64,000 nt of DNA, taken from contig NZ_JAFMZO010000001.1 in the NCBI RefSeq assembly GCF_024436395.1, positions 1,000,181 to 1,064,180 of the forward strand. The letters are read 5' to 3'. This DNA is from Paradesertivirga mongoliensis. Its GTDB lineage: Bacteria; Bacteroidota; Bacteroidia; Sphingobacteriales; Sphingobacteriaceae. The notes under the pieces are model-generated. The model worked only from the letters and a program-made list of their open reading frames with translations. It did no database searches and was not told where the DNA came from. Each line of letters opens with the position of its first letter. The stretch's first letter is position 1. Below, piece after piece: positions 51,891 to 59,395 of this stretch. The translations under genes and the position numbers were made by a program.

Positions 51891-51930
51891 ATTCATTCAG
51901 CAAGCGAGTGGCTAGCTGAATGAATGTTTT
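51891..51930 (+). terminator. Intrinsic terminator after ssb
   Basis: ATTCATTCAGC and GCTGAATGAAT form a perfect 11-bp stem with a 13-nt loop, followed by GTTTTTC. It separates ssb from the arginine operon promoter. Confidence 0.8.
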
Positions 51931-51992
51931 TCATCCCTTTCTCTGCATCTCCTCCTCTGACCCAAAAAACATACATTAAATTTACATTACGT

Positions 51993-52025
51993 GTTGTGTT
52001 TGTTGATTTTAATTCAATACTTTTG
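51993..52025 (+). promoter_or_regulatory. Promoter of the arginine operon
   Basis: GTTG (51993-51996), a 21-bp spacer and TACTTTTG (52018-52025) match the Bacteroidota consensus. The start is expected near 52032, giving a leader of about 285 nt before the first enzyme gene. Confidence 0.65.
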
Positions 52026-52068
52026 CATGCTTTAAACCGTTTAATACACTGTAAGTCAAAGCATAGAA

Positions 52069-52203
52069 ATGAACGTATTCATAACCATAACTACAGAGCA
52101 GCTTCCATACACTAATGGGTATGTAAGCCGTATGGTACGTGAGAATAACAGCAGTGAACGTTTAGTGCTTAGACACCGACGACCCTTCATGCCAAGGGTT
52201 TGA
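52069..52203 (+). CDS. Putative arginine-rich leader peptide (44 aa)
   Basis: A 44-codon frame lies inside the operon leader. Its last 24 residues include seven Arg (SRMVRENNSSERLVLRHRRP, then FMPRV), encoded by CGT, CGT, CGT, AGA, CGA, CGA and AGG, with CGA-CGA in tandem at 52177-52182. The stop TGA (52201-52203) falls in the loop of a hairpin (52189-52213). Ribosomes should slow at the Arg codons when charged tRNA-Arg is scarce, which could alter folding of the downstream RNA. The function is inferred from position and codon content; it is too short for family matching. Confidence 0.5.
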   Translation: MNVFITITTEQLPYTNGYVSRMVRENNSSERLVLRHRRPFMPRV

Positions 52204-52213
52204 TCCCTGGCAT
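52182..52213 (+). promoter_or_regulatory. Mutually exclusive hairpins over the leader-peptide stop codon
   Basis: Stem A ACCCTT/AAGGGT (52182-52187 with 52194-52199) and stem B ATGCC-AGGG/CCCT-GGCAT with one bulged A (52189-52198 with 52205-52213) cannot form together. A ribosome stalled at the tandem CGA codons would block stem B. Confidence 0.5.
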
Positions 52214-52270
52214 CCCACCCGGCTCTCCATTTAAGTGGAATTTTAAACAACAAATTTTCCTGAAAACTGT

Positions 52271-52309
52271 AAAAGCGTAATGCTTTTTTGTCCGCCAAGC
52301 GGATTTTTT
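52271..52309 (+). terminator. Tandem terminator-like hairpins before the first arginine gene
   Basis: AAAAGC/GCTTTT with loop GTAAT (52271-52287, then TT) is followed at once by TCCGC/GCGGA with loop CAA (52291-52303) and six T residues (52304-52309), ending 6 bp before the ATG. The stems are short, so efficiency is uncertain, but they sit exactly where an attenuator would be. Confidence 0.6.
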
Positions 52310-52315
52310 AAAAAA

Positions 52316-52996
52316 ATGAACGAAAACGATTTCTCTATAGTAGTAGCATCTGAGGCCCATGCAGGTTATGCGCAGCAGATATGTGATGAGATGGCTGAGT
52401 CAGCGAAAGCCCGGGGAACTGGTATTGCCAAACGCAGTCCGGAATACGTGGCTAATAAAATGCGCGAAGGAAAGGCTGTAATTGCTCTACACAAAGACGG
52501 TACCTGGGCGGGGTTTTGCTACATCGAAACATGGGACGGCGAGTTTGTAGCCAACTCGGGATTGATCGTAAATCCTATCTATCGTAAAGCCGGACTGGCT
52601 AAAGCAATTAAGAAAAGAATATTTGACCTTTCGAGAGAAAAGTATCCTGATGCAAAAATATTCGGGCTGACTACCGGTTTAGCTGTAATGAAAATTAATT
52701 CTGAACTGGGATATGAGCCGGTTACTTACTCTGAGCTTACCAAGGATGAAAATTTTTGGAGCGGTTGCAGAAGTTGCGTGAACTTCGATATTTTGACGAT
52801 GAAGGAGCGCAAAAACTGCCTTTGTACCGCGATGCTTTATGATCCGGTTGAGAAGAAGAAAGATGCGGAAGAGAAAGCAAAAAAAGACATGACCCATAAG
52901 GCCTCATTGTTAGAGCGGATTGAAGAAACAATTAAGAAATCTTTGAAAGTGGTTGCGGTTTATATTAATCTTGTACCCAAATTCTTACACTTATAA
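52316..52996 (+). CDS. GNAT N-acyltransferase, probable ArgA-type glutamate N-acyltransferase
   Basis: A 226-residue GNAT protein from the ATG at 52316; an ATG at 52280 lies in a terminator hairpin and is unlikely. The acyl-CoA-binding region is FVANSGLIVNPIYRKAGLAK (about 80-100), followed by LTTGLAVMKINSELGYEPV. It is placed first in an arginine operon that contains no classical argA or argJ, so it should acylate glutamate, with acetyl- or succinyl-CoA. The unusual Cys-rich segment FWSGCRSCVNFDIL and CLC (about 157-183) is not part of the core fold. Confidence 0.82.
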   Translation: MNENDFSIVVASEAHAGYAQQICDEMAESAKARGTGIAKRSPEYVANKMREGKAVIALHKDGTWAGFCYIETWDGEFVANSGLIVNPIYRKAGLAKAIKKRIFDLSREKYPDAKIFGLTTGLAVMKINSELGYEPVTYSELTKDENFWSGCRSCVNFDILTMKERKNCLCTAMLYDPVEKKKDAEEKAKKDMTHKASLLERIEETIKKSLKVVAVYINLVPKFLHL

Positions 52997-52999
52997 ATA

Positions 53000-54196
53000 A
53001 TGAAGAAGAAAGTTGTTTTGGCCTTTAGTGGCGGTTTAGATACATCATATTGTGCAATCTATCTGTCTAAAGACCTTAATCTTGAAGTGCATTCCGTGAT
53101 TGTCGACACCGGTGGTTTTAGTAAAGAAGAGCTCGAGTACATCGAAAAGCGTGCTTACGCCCTGGGAGTAGCATCTCACCATGCTGTTGATGCGGTTAAA
53201 GGATATTATGAAAGTTCTATCCGTTACCTGATTTATGGAAACGTACTGAAGAATAATACTTATCCACTTTCTGTAAGTGCCGAACGAGTTACACAGGCTA
53301 CCGCGATTGCAGAATATGCGAAAAAAATCGGTGCAGATTATGTTGCTCATGGTTCGACGGGAGCGGGTAATGACCAGGTTCGTTTCGACATGATTTTCAA
53401 TATTCTTTGTCCGAATGTTGGAATCATTACACCAATCCGCGATTTGAAATTATCCCGCGAAGCCGAAATAGAATACTTAAAAGCCCACGGAGTTGAGTTT
53501 AATTTCGAAAAAGCTCAGTACTCCATCAATAAAGGTATCTGGGGAACTTCGGTAGGCGGAAAAGAAACGCTTCAGTCTAAAGGCATTCTGCCTGAAGAAG
53601 CATGGCCGACTCAAGTTACTAAAACTGATGCTGAGCAGGTTGAAATAGAATTTAAGAAAGGTGAGTTAGTTGGTATAAATGGTCAGCAATATTCACATCC
53701 TGTTGATGCTATCCAGGCATTGCAAGCAATAGTAGGCCCTTACGGAATAGGTCGCGATATCCACGTTGGTGATACTATCATCGGAATTAAAGGCCGAGTA
53801 GGATTTGAAGCAGCTGCCCCAATGGTGATTATAAAAGCTCATCATCAGCTAGAAAAGCACACTCTTACCAAATGGCAGTTAAGCTGGAAAGATCAGCTTG
53901 CGATGTTTTATGGTAACTGGATGCATGAAGGGCAGTTTCACGATCCGATTATGCGGAACATGGAAGTTTTCCTCGCTGATACTCAGAAAACGGTTAGTGG
54001 CAAAGTATTCGTTCAGCTAATGCCCTACCGTTTCCAGGTAATCGGCATAGAATCTAAACACGATTTAATGGCCAGCAAGTTCGGTAGCTATGGCGAAATG
54101 AACGAAGGCTATACAGGAGATGATGTAAAAGGCTTCTCTAAGATATTTGGCAACCAGGTAAAAATTTACCACAGCGTGAATCAGGATGAAAATTAA
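53000..54196 (+). CDS. argG: Argininosuccinate synthase
   Basis: A 398-residue enzyme joining citrulline and aspartate with ATP. The ATP site is LAFSGGLDTSYCAIYLSKDL at residues 7-26, then AHGSTGAGNDQVRFDMIFN and KGIWGTSVGGKETL. It starts 3 bp after the GNAT gene and overlaps argC by 11 bp, which suggests coupled translation. Confidence 0.97.
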   Translation: MKKKVVLAFSGGLDTSYCAIYLSKDLNLEVHSVIVDTGGFSKEELEYIEKRAYALGVASHHAVDAVKGYYESSIRYLIYGNVLKNNTYPLSVSAERVTQATAIAEYAKKIGADYVAHGSTGAGNDQVRFDMIFNILCPNVGIITPIRDLKLSREAEIEYLKAHGVEFNFEKAQYSINKGIWGTSVGGKETLQSKGILPEEAWPTQVTKTDAEQVEIEFKKGELVGINGQQYSHPVDAIQALQAIVGPYGIGRDIHVGDTIIGIKGRVGFEAAAPMVIIKAHHQLEKHTLTKWQLSWKDQLAMFYGNWMHEGQFHDPIMRNMEVFLADTQKTVSGKVFVQLMPYRFQVIGIESKHDLMASKFGSYGEMNEGYTGDDVKGFSKIFGNQVKIYHSVNQDEN

Positions 54197-55166
54197 AGCT
54201 GGAATTGTCGGCGGCGCGGGTTATACAGGAGGAGAATTGCTTCGCATTTTGGTAAATCACCCAGATGTCGAAATTTCTTTTGTGCACAGTAACAGCAACG
54301 CAGGCAATTATATCTACGATGTTCATTCAGATTTAATTGGTGACACAAATCTGAAATTTACAAGTCAGCTCTCGCAGGATATCGACGTGCTTTTTCTATG
54401 TGTTGGACATGGCGATGCAAAGAAGTTCCTCGATGCGAACTCGATTGATGACCGAATTAAAATCATTGATCTGAGTCAGGATTTTAGACTGAGTCAAAAT
54501 TCAAAATTCAAAAGTAAAAACTTTGTTTACGGCCTGCCGGAACTAAATAGAGAGACGATCAGATTAGCCCGGAATATTGCAAATCCTGGATGTTTTGCCA
54601 GTTGCCTGCAATTAGCAATGCTTCCGCTTGCTAAAGCTGGATTGCTGACAAACGATGTGCACATTTCGGCAACTACCGGATCTACCGGCGCAGGACAAAG
54701 CCTTTCTCAAACTTCCCATTTTAGCTGGAGGAATAACAATCTTTCTGTTTATAAGGCTTTCGGTCATCAGCATTTAAACGAGATCGGCGAAAGCATCAAA
54801 CAGCTTCAGCCATCGTTTGACGCCGAAGTGAACTTTATTCCCTATCGGGGGGATTTCACACGAGGCATTATGGCCTCTGTATACACCGAATGTGAATTGA
54901 GCCAGGAAGAGCTGGACAATTTATACCAACAGTACTATGCCGAACATGAATTTACTCATGTCAGCAAAAAGAATATCGACTTAAAGCAAGTCATAAATAC
55001 AAATAAGTGCCTGGTACATGTCGAGAAACATGGAAACAAAGTCATGATACTGAGCATAGTTGATAATTTATTAAAAGGGGCATCAGGGCAGGCAGTTCAG
55101 AACATGAATTTGATGTTCGGCTTTGACGAGAGAGCAGGACTGAGGCTTAAAGCACAAGCCTTTTGA
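54186..55166 (+). CDS. argC: N-acyl-gamma-glutamyl-phosphate reductase
   Basis: A 326-residue NADPH-dependent reductase: KAGIVGGAGYTGGELLRILV (nucleotide site), LSQDFRL and the catalytic Cys in NIANPGCFASCLQLAMLPLA, with TTGSTGAGQSLSQTSHFSWR. It reduces the acyl-phosphate made by ArgB to the semialdehyde. The end LRLKAQAF is encoded by AAAGC-rich sequence that continues into the repeat arm flanking the four-helix-bundle gene. Confidence 0.95.
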   Translation: MKIKAGIVGGAGYTGGELLRILVNHPDVEISFVHSNSNAGNYIYDVHSDLIGDTNLKFTSQLSQDIDVLFLCVGHGDAKKFLDANSIDDRIKIIDLSQDFRLSQNSKFKSKNFVYGLPELNRETIRLARNIANPGCFASCLQLAMLPLAKAGLLTNDVHISATTGSTGAGQSLSQTSHFSWRNNNLSVYKAFGHQHLNEIGESIKQLQPSFDAEVNFIPYRGDFTRGIMASVYTECELSQEELDNLYQQYYAEHEFTHVSKKNIDLKQVINTNKCLVHVEKHGNKVMILSIVDNLLKGASGQAVQNMNLMFGFDERAGLRLKAQAF

Positions 55167-55590
55167 GCAGAAAGGGTGAAAGCTTAAAGCAGAAAGCTCA
55201 TGCGAGACTATAAAAAACTTGAAGTATGGAAAAAGGCACATCAACTAAACTTGTTTGTGTACCGAGATGTACTTCCTTTATTTCCAAAGCATGAAACGTT
55301 TAGCTTAGCTTCTCAAACTAAGCGAGCAGCTTATTCTATTCCGATGAATATTGTTGAAGGGTGTGGTAAGTATACCGAAAAGGACTTTACTAATTTCCTC
55401 GATATAAGTTTAGGCTCAACGCATGAACTGGAATATTGCTGTCTGTTGTCCAAAGATTTAAATTATTTGCCAGAGGAGTTATTCGTAAGTGTAAACAATG
55501 AAGTAAATCAGGTGAAAGCAATGCTTATAGGCTTAATCAAGTCTATTCGCGGCTAGAAGCTTTATGCTTTCAGCTTTTACCTTTAACCTT
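55167..55590. mobile_element. Candidate mobile unit: four-helix-bundle gene between imperfect inverted repeats
   Basis: Arms at 55167-55198 and 55557-55590 match in inverted orientation over about 27 bp (AAAGGGTGAAAGCTTAAAGC against AAAGGTAAAAGCTGAAAGC) and touch the start and stop of the enclosed gene. The right arm contains a 25-bp block (55566-55590) repeated exactly at 56797-56821. No transposase is encoded. Confidence 0.45.
55200..55556 (+). CDS. Four-helix-bundle protein (23S rRNA intervening-sequence protein family)
   Basis: A 118-residue protein of the IVP/S23 four-helix-bundle family: YKKLEVWKKAHQLNLFVYRD at the start, LASQTKRAAYSIPMNIVEGC in the middle and FTNFLDISLGSTHELEYCCL. The family is spread through Bacteroidota genomes, in 23S rRNA intervening sequences and between genes, and resembles Avd of diversity-generating retroelements. 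Its function is unknown. It interrupts the arginine operon in frame direction and is likely co-transcribed. Confidence 0.93.
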   Translation: MRDYKKLEVWKKAHQLNLFVYRDVLPLFPKHETFSLASQTKRAAYSIPMNIVEGCGKYTEKDFTNFLDISLGSTHELEYCCLLSKDLNYLPEELFVSVNNEVNQVKAMLIGLIKSIRG

Positions 55591-55597
55591 GAATATC

Positions 55598-56758
55598 ATG
55601 AAACTATTTGACGTTTATCCCATAAACAATATTGAAATTGTTAAAGGACAAGGAAGCCTTGTTTGGGATAAAAATGGCCAGGAATACCTGGATCTTTACG
55701 GCGGTCATGCTGTAATCTCTGTCGGACATACTCATCCGCATTACGTTAACCGTCTTACCGATCAGTTAAATAAGCTTGGTTTCTATTCAAACTCAATTGA
55801 AATACCCCTTCAAATTGAATTAGCTGAGAAGCTTGGCAAAGTTTCCGGAAGGGAAGATTACCAGTTGTTTTTAATTAGCTCGGGAGCAGAGGCAATAGAA
55901 AACGCTTTAAAGCTGGCTTCATTTTACAATGAACGGAAGAAGATAATCTCTTTTACAGGTGCTTTTCACGGCCGGACCTCACTAGCAGTAGCGGTTACTA
56001 ACAATCCAAAACTTGTAGCTCCGGTAAACGAGAATGAAAATGTAATTTTCCTTCCTCATAACGATGAGGCCGCTTTGGAAAAAGCCTTTGCAGAATCAGG
56101 AAACGAGATATGTGCGGTTATCATTGAAGGAATTCAGGGCGTTGGTGGAATTAAGGTTGCAAGCGAAAGCTTCCTTCAAAAAATCCGTTCGCTTTGTGAT
56201 CAGTATAACTCTGTATTCATTGCCGATTCGGTTCAATGTGGATACGGAAGAAGTGGCAAATTTTATTCTCAGGATTACGCAGGTGTCGATGCTGACATTT
56301 ATACCATGGCAAAAGGGATGGGCAACGGTTTCCCGATTGCAGGAATCTCAATTGCTCCAAAGTTTAAGGCATGGCATTATATGTTAGGTACCACTTTCGG
56401 TGGAAACCATTTAGCTTGTGCGGCTGGTTTAGCAGTTCTTGAAGTGATGGAGCAGGAGAATCTGATGCAGAATGCCGCAGAAGTGGGAAGTTATTTACTA
56501 ACTGAGTTGAAGAAATTCGACAGAATTAAAGAAGTACGGGGCCGGGGTCTAATGATCGGTATTGATTTGCCAGATGAATTGAGTCATGTTAAAAAGGAGC
56601 TTTTGTTTAAGCATCACATTTTTACAGGTGAAGCTAAGCCAAATGTGATTCGTTTGTTGCCTGCACTGAACTTAAGTAAGGCTCATGCTGATAGATTCCT
56701 TGAGGCATTTAGCCAGGAGCTAAAAGCAGAAAGTCTAAAGCAGAGAGCTACTGCATAA
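55598..56758 (+). CDS. argD: N-acylornithine aminotransferase
   Basis: A 386-residue class III PLP aminotransferase. Motifs: LDLYGGHAVISVGHTHPHYV, SSGAEAIENALKLASFYNER, FTGAFHGRTSLAVAVTNNP, and the PLP lysine in DIYTMAKGMGNGFPIAG. It starts at the ATG 55598 rather than a repeat-derived TTG at 55589. The last residues (LKAESLKQRATA) are encoded by the left arm of another AAAGC repeat, so the C-terminus seems to have been extended or replaced by repeat sequence. Confidence 0.95.
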   Translation: MKLFDVYPINNIEIVKGQGSLVWDKNGQEYLDLYGGHAVISVGHTHPHYVNRLTDQLNKLGFYSNSIEIPLQIELAEKLGKVSGREDYQLFLISSGAEAIENALKLASFYNERKKIISFTGAFHGRTSLAVAVTNNPKLVAPVNENENVIFLPHNDEAALEKAFAESGNEICAVIIEGIQGVGGIKVASESFLQKIRSLCDQYNSVFIADSVQCGYGRSGKFYSQDYAGVDADIYTMAKGMGNGFPIAGISIAPKFKAWHYMLGTTFGGNHLACAAGLAVLEVMEQENLMQNAAEVGSYLLTELKKFDRIKEVRGRGLMIGIDLPDELSHVKKELLFKHHIFTGEAKPNVIRLLPALNLSKAHADRFLEAFSQELKAESLKQRATA

Positions 56759-56821
56759 GCATATATATATATAAGGCGATTTTTAGAAAGCTTTCAGCTT
56801 TCAGCTTTTACCTTTAACCTT
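56718..56821. repeat. 'Empty' copy of the inverted-repeat pair between argD and argF'
   Basis: Left arm 56718-56749 (AAAAGCAGAAAGTCTAAAGC) overlaps the end of argD; right arm 56785-56821 ends with the 25-bp block GCTTTCAGCTTTTACCTTTA+ACCTT also found at 55566-55590. Between them are 35 bp including an AT dinucleotide run, but no gene. Confidence 0.7.
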
Positions 56822-56827
56822 ATAAAG

Positions 56828-57787
56828 ATGAAACTATTCACTTCAGTACATGATGTTGCCAATGTTCCTGCTATCGTAAAAGAAGCACTCGAACTAAAGG
56901 CAAATCCTTTTGCTCATCAGGAGCTTGGAAAAAATAAGACAATCGGGTTGATTTTTCTCAACCCCAGTCTGCGTACCCGCTTGAGCACACAGAAAGCTGC
57001 GCTCAATTTGGGTATGAATGCTATTGTAATGAACATCGACAAAGAAGGCTGGGCTTTAGAAACCCGCGATGGAGTTGTGATGAACGGAACAACCGTAGAG
57101 CATATTCGCGAAGCAGCCGGTGTAATGGGAGAGTATTGTGATATTCTGGGTATCCGTTCTTTCCCAAGTTTGAAAGACAAGGAGGAGGATTATACCGAAG
57201 ACATTTTCAACAAGTTCATTAAATACTCCGGAATTCCTGTGATAAGTCTGGAGAGCGCCACGCGTCATCCTTTGCAAAGCTTCGCCGATCTAATCACCAT
57301 CGAAGAGCATAAAAAAACAGCGAAACCTAAAGTTGTTCTAACCTGGGCTCCGCATGTTAAGGCACTTCCACAGGCTGTTCCGAATTCATTTGCAGAATGG
57401 ATGTGCAAAGCGCAGGAAGAGGGAATGATTGATTTTGTGATCACGCATCCGGAAGGCTATGAACTGGCTGAGAATTTCACCCCAGGTGCTAAGATCACGT
57501 ATAATCAGGACGAAGCTTTATCGGGTGCTGATTTTATTTATGTGAAGAACTGGTCCAGCTATGAGGATTACGGCAAAGTTTTAACTGAGGGCGAAGGCTG
57601 GATGATGACACAGGAAAAGCTTAAAATTACCAATAAAGCAAAGGTAATGCATTGTCTTCCTGTTCGTCGCGATTTAGAATTAGGTTCTGATATTTTAGAT
57701 AGCGAAGATTCATTAGTGATTAAAGAAGCTGCTAACCGGGTTTGGGCTGCCCAGGCTGTTATAAAGGGAATTTTGGAGGAACTGTAA
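56828..57787 (+). CDS. argF': N-acylornithine carbamoyltransferase, predicted N-succinylornithine type
   Basis: A 319-residue transcarbamylase that carbamoylates N-acylornithine instead of ornithine. It has the carbamoyl-phosphate motif FLNPSLRTRLSTQKAALNLG and the ornithine-side HCLPVRRD, with SLESATRHPLQSFADLITIE. Position 90, in NGTTVEHIREAAG, is Val. Bacteroides fragilis N-succinylornithine enzyme has Pro there; the Xanthomonas acetylornithine enzyme has Glu, and changing that Glu to Val or Pro is reported to switch it to succinylornithine. The stop overlaps argB by 1 bp. Confidence 0.93.
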   Translation: MKLFTSVHDVANVPAIVKEALELKANPFAHQELGKNKTIGLIFLNPSLRTRLSTQKAALNLGMNAIVMNIDKEGWALETRDGVVMNGTTVEHIREAAGVMGEYCDILGIRSFPSLKDKEEDYTEDIFNKFIKYSGIPVISLESATRHPLQSFADLITIEEHKKTAKPKVVLTWAPHVKALPQAVPNSFAEWMCKAQEEGMIDFVITHPEGYELAENFTPGAKITYNQDEALSGADFIYVKNWSSYEDYGKVLTEGEGWMMTQEKLKITNKAKVMHCLPVRRDLELGSDILDSEDSLVIKEAANRVWAAQAVIKGILEEL

Positions 57788-58575
57788 TGAAGTCACTTTA
57801 CGTCATTAAAATTGGTGGAAATGTAATTGATAACTCGGAGAACCTTTATAATTTTCTGAACGACTTTGCTGGAATCGAAGGACATAAAATTCTGATTCAT
57901 GGTGGCGGTAAGCTTGCGACCGACCTATCTCATGCCATGGGCGTTGAGCCAAAAATGGTTGATGGCAGGCGAATCACAGATATTGAAACCTTACGTATCG
58001 TGACCATGGTTTACGCTGGCTTAATTAATAAAAACATCGTTGCGCAGTTGCAGAGATTTGAATGTAATGCTATCGGCTTAACTGGTGCAGACGCAAATTT
58101 AATTCGTGCAAACCCTCGTCCTGTTAAGGAAATAGATTATGGCTTTGTAGGCGATTTACATGAAGGCTCTGTTGCCTCGGGTAAGTTAAGTGATATCCTG
58201 GAAACAGGTTTAATTCCGGTATTCTCAGCTATCACCCACGACGGTGAAGGCCAGCTATTAAATACAAATGCAGATACTATCGCTTCAGCTATTGCGATTG
58301 CGTTATCTTCGATATACGAGGTAAGTCTCGTATATTGCTTCGAGAAAAAGGGAGTGCTCACAAATGTTGCTGATGATGAATCGGTTATCCGCGAGATAAG
58401 TTCCACTGAATTTGAAAAATTAAAGTCTGATGGAATCATCGCCGGTGGCATGCTCCCCAAGTTGGAGAATGCTTTTAAGGCGATAAATAGCGGAGTGAAT
58501 GAAGTTTATATCGGGAAATCCGATGAACTGGCACTTCTTAACGAACAATTATTCGGTACACGATTATTTGCATAA
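57787..58575 (+). CDS. argB: N-acylglutamate kinase
   Basis: A 262-residue amino-acid kinase starting at the ATG of TAATG (57787), overlapping the argF' stop; 15 further codons upstream belong to argF'. Motifs: SLYVIKIGGNVIDNSENLYN, HKILIHGGGKLATDLSHAMG, and AIGLTGADANLIRANPRP. It phosphorylates N-acyl-glutamate. No N-terminal arginine-binding helix is visible, so feedback inhibition by arginine through that helix is not expected. Confidence 0.95.
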   Translation: MKSLYVIKIGGNVIDNSENLYNFLNDFAGIEGHKILIHGGGKLATDLSHAMGVEPKMVDGRRITDIETLRIVTMVYAGLINKNIVAQLQRFECNAIGLTGADANLIRANPRPVKEIDYGFVGDLHEGSVASGKLSDILETGLIPVFSAITHDGEGQLLNTNADTIASAIAIALSSIYEVSLVYCFEKKGVLTNVADDESVIREISSTEFEKLKSDGIIAGGMLPKLENAFKAINSGVNEVYIGKSDELALLNEQLFGTRLFA

Positions 58576-58576
58576 T

Positions 58577-59395
58577 ATGGAGACGAACGGAAATATAGCC
58601 ATACTTGGCAGCGGTAATATGGGTTTGGCTTTCGCCGATGGATTAGTTAAATCTAATACCTATAAACCGTCTCAGATCATTCTGACAAGAAGGAGCATCG
58701 GTAATCTATCGAAGCAGGCTGAGGAAGGATATCAAACTACAACAAATAATTTTGAAGCTGTTCAACAGGCTTCAATCGTTGTGCTTGCTGTTCTTCCTCA
58801 GCAAATCGATACGCTTTTAGCTGAAATTTTACCGGCTATCAGTGCTGATAAACATTTGGTGATTTCAGTAATCACGGGTGTTTCTTGTCATGCCATCAAA
58901 GCAAAACTTGGTGAAAATGTTCAAGTGGTCCGCGCAATGCCGAATACCGCAATTTCCATTGGACAATCGATGACCTGCGTAACCACCGAAGACGCGAGGC
59001 AGGAAAATGTTGATCTTACTAAAAAGCTTTTCGAAACCGTAGGGTCTGTGGTTCAGATCAATGAAGATTTAATGTCGTCTGCAACCGCGCTGTGCGCCTG
59101 TGGTATAGCATTCTTTCTGCGTGCGATACGGGCGGCATCGCAAGGAGGAGTAGAGATAGGTTTCCATGCAGAAGATGCCTTAAAGATGGCTGTCCAAACA
59201 GCCAAGGGAGCCGCAGATCTATTACTGATCCATGGAACCCATCCCGAACACGAAATTGATAAAGTAACATCGCCGAAAGGCTGTACTATCGCAGGATTAA
59301 ACGAGATGGAGCATCAGGGTTTTAGCTCTTCGCTAATCAAAGGGATAAGATTATCTGCTTTAAAAGCAGGAGGTTTATATACTGAATCCAAATAA
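58577..59395 (+). CDS. proC: Pyrroline-5-carboxylate reductase
   Basis: A 272-residue NADPH reductase making proline from P5C. It starts at METNGNIAILGSGNMGLAFA (nucleotide site GSGNMG), one base after the argB stop. Further motifs: VVLAVLPQQIDTLLAEILPA, VVRAMPNTAISIGQSMTCVT and TSPKGCTIAGLNEMEHQGFS, the last being the ProC signature. Its place in an arginine operon links proline and arginine synthesis from glutamate. Confidence 0.95.
   Translation: METNGNIAILGSGNMGLAFADGLVKSNTYKPSQIILTRRSIGNLSKQAEEGYQTTTNNFEAVQQASIVVLAVLPQQIDTLLAEILPAISADKHLVISVITGVSCHAIKAKLGENVQVVRAMPNTAISIGQSMTCVTTEDARQENVDLTKKLFETVGSVVQINEDLMSSATALCACGIAFFLRAIRAASQGGVEIGFHAEDALKMAVQTAKGAADLLLIHGTHPEHEIDKVTSPKGCTIAGLNEMEHQGFSSSLIKGIRLSALKAGGLYTESK

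Noticed and set aside
52189..52230. tRNA-like 3' half (GGGTTTGATCCC with following CCA)
   Set aside because: There is no matching acceptor stem, D arm or anticodon arm; the segment is better explained as the hairpin over the leader-peptide stop codon.
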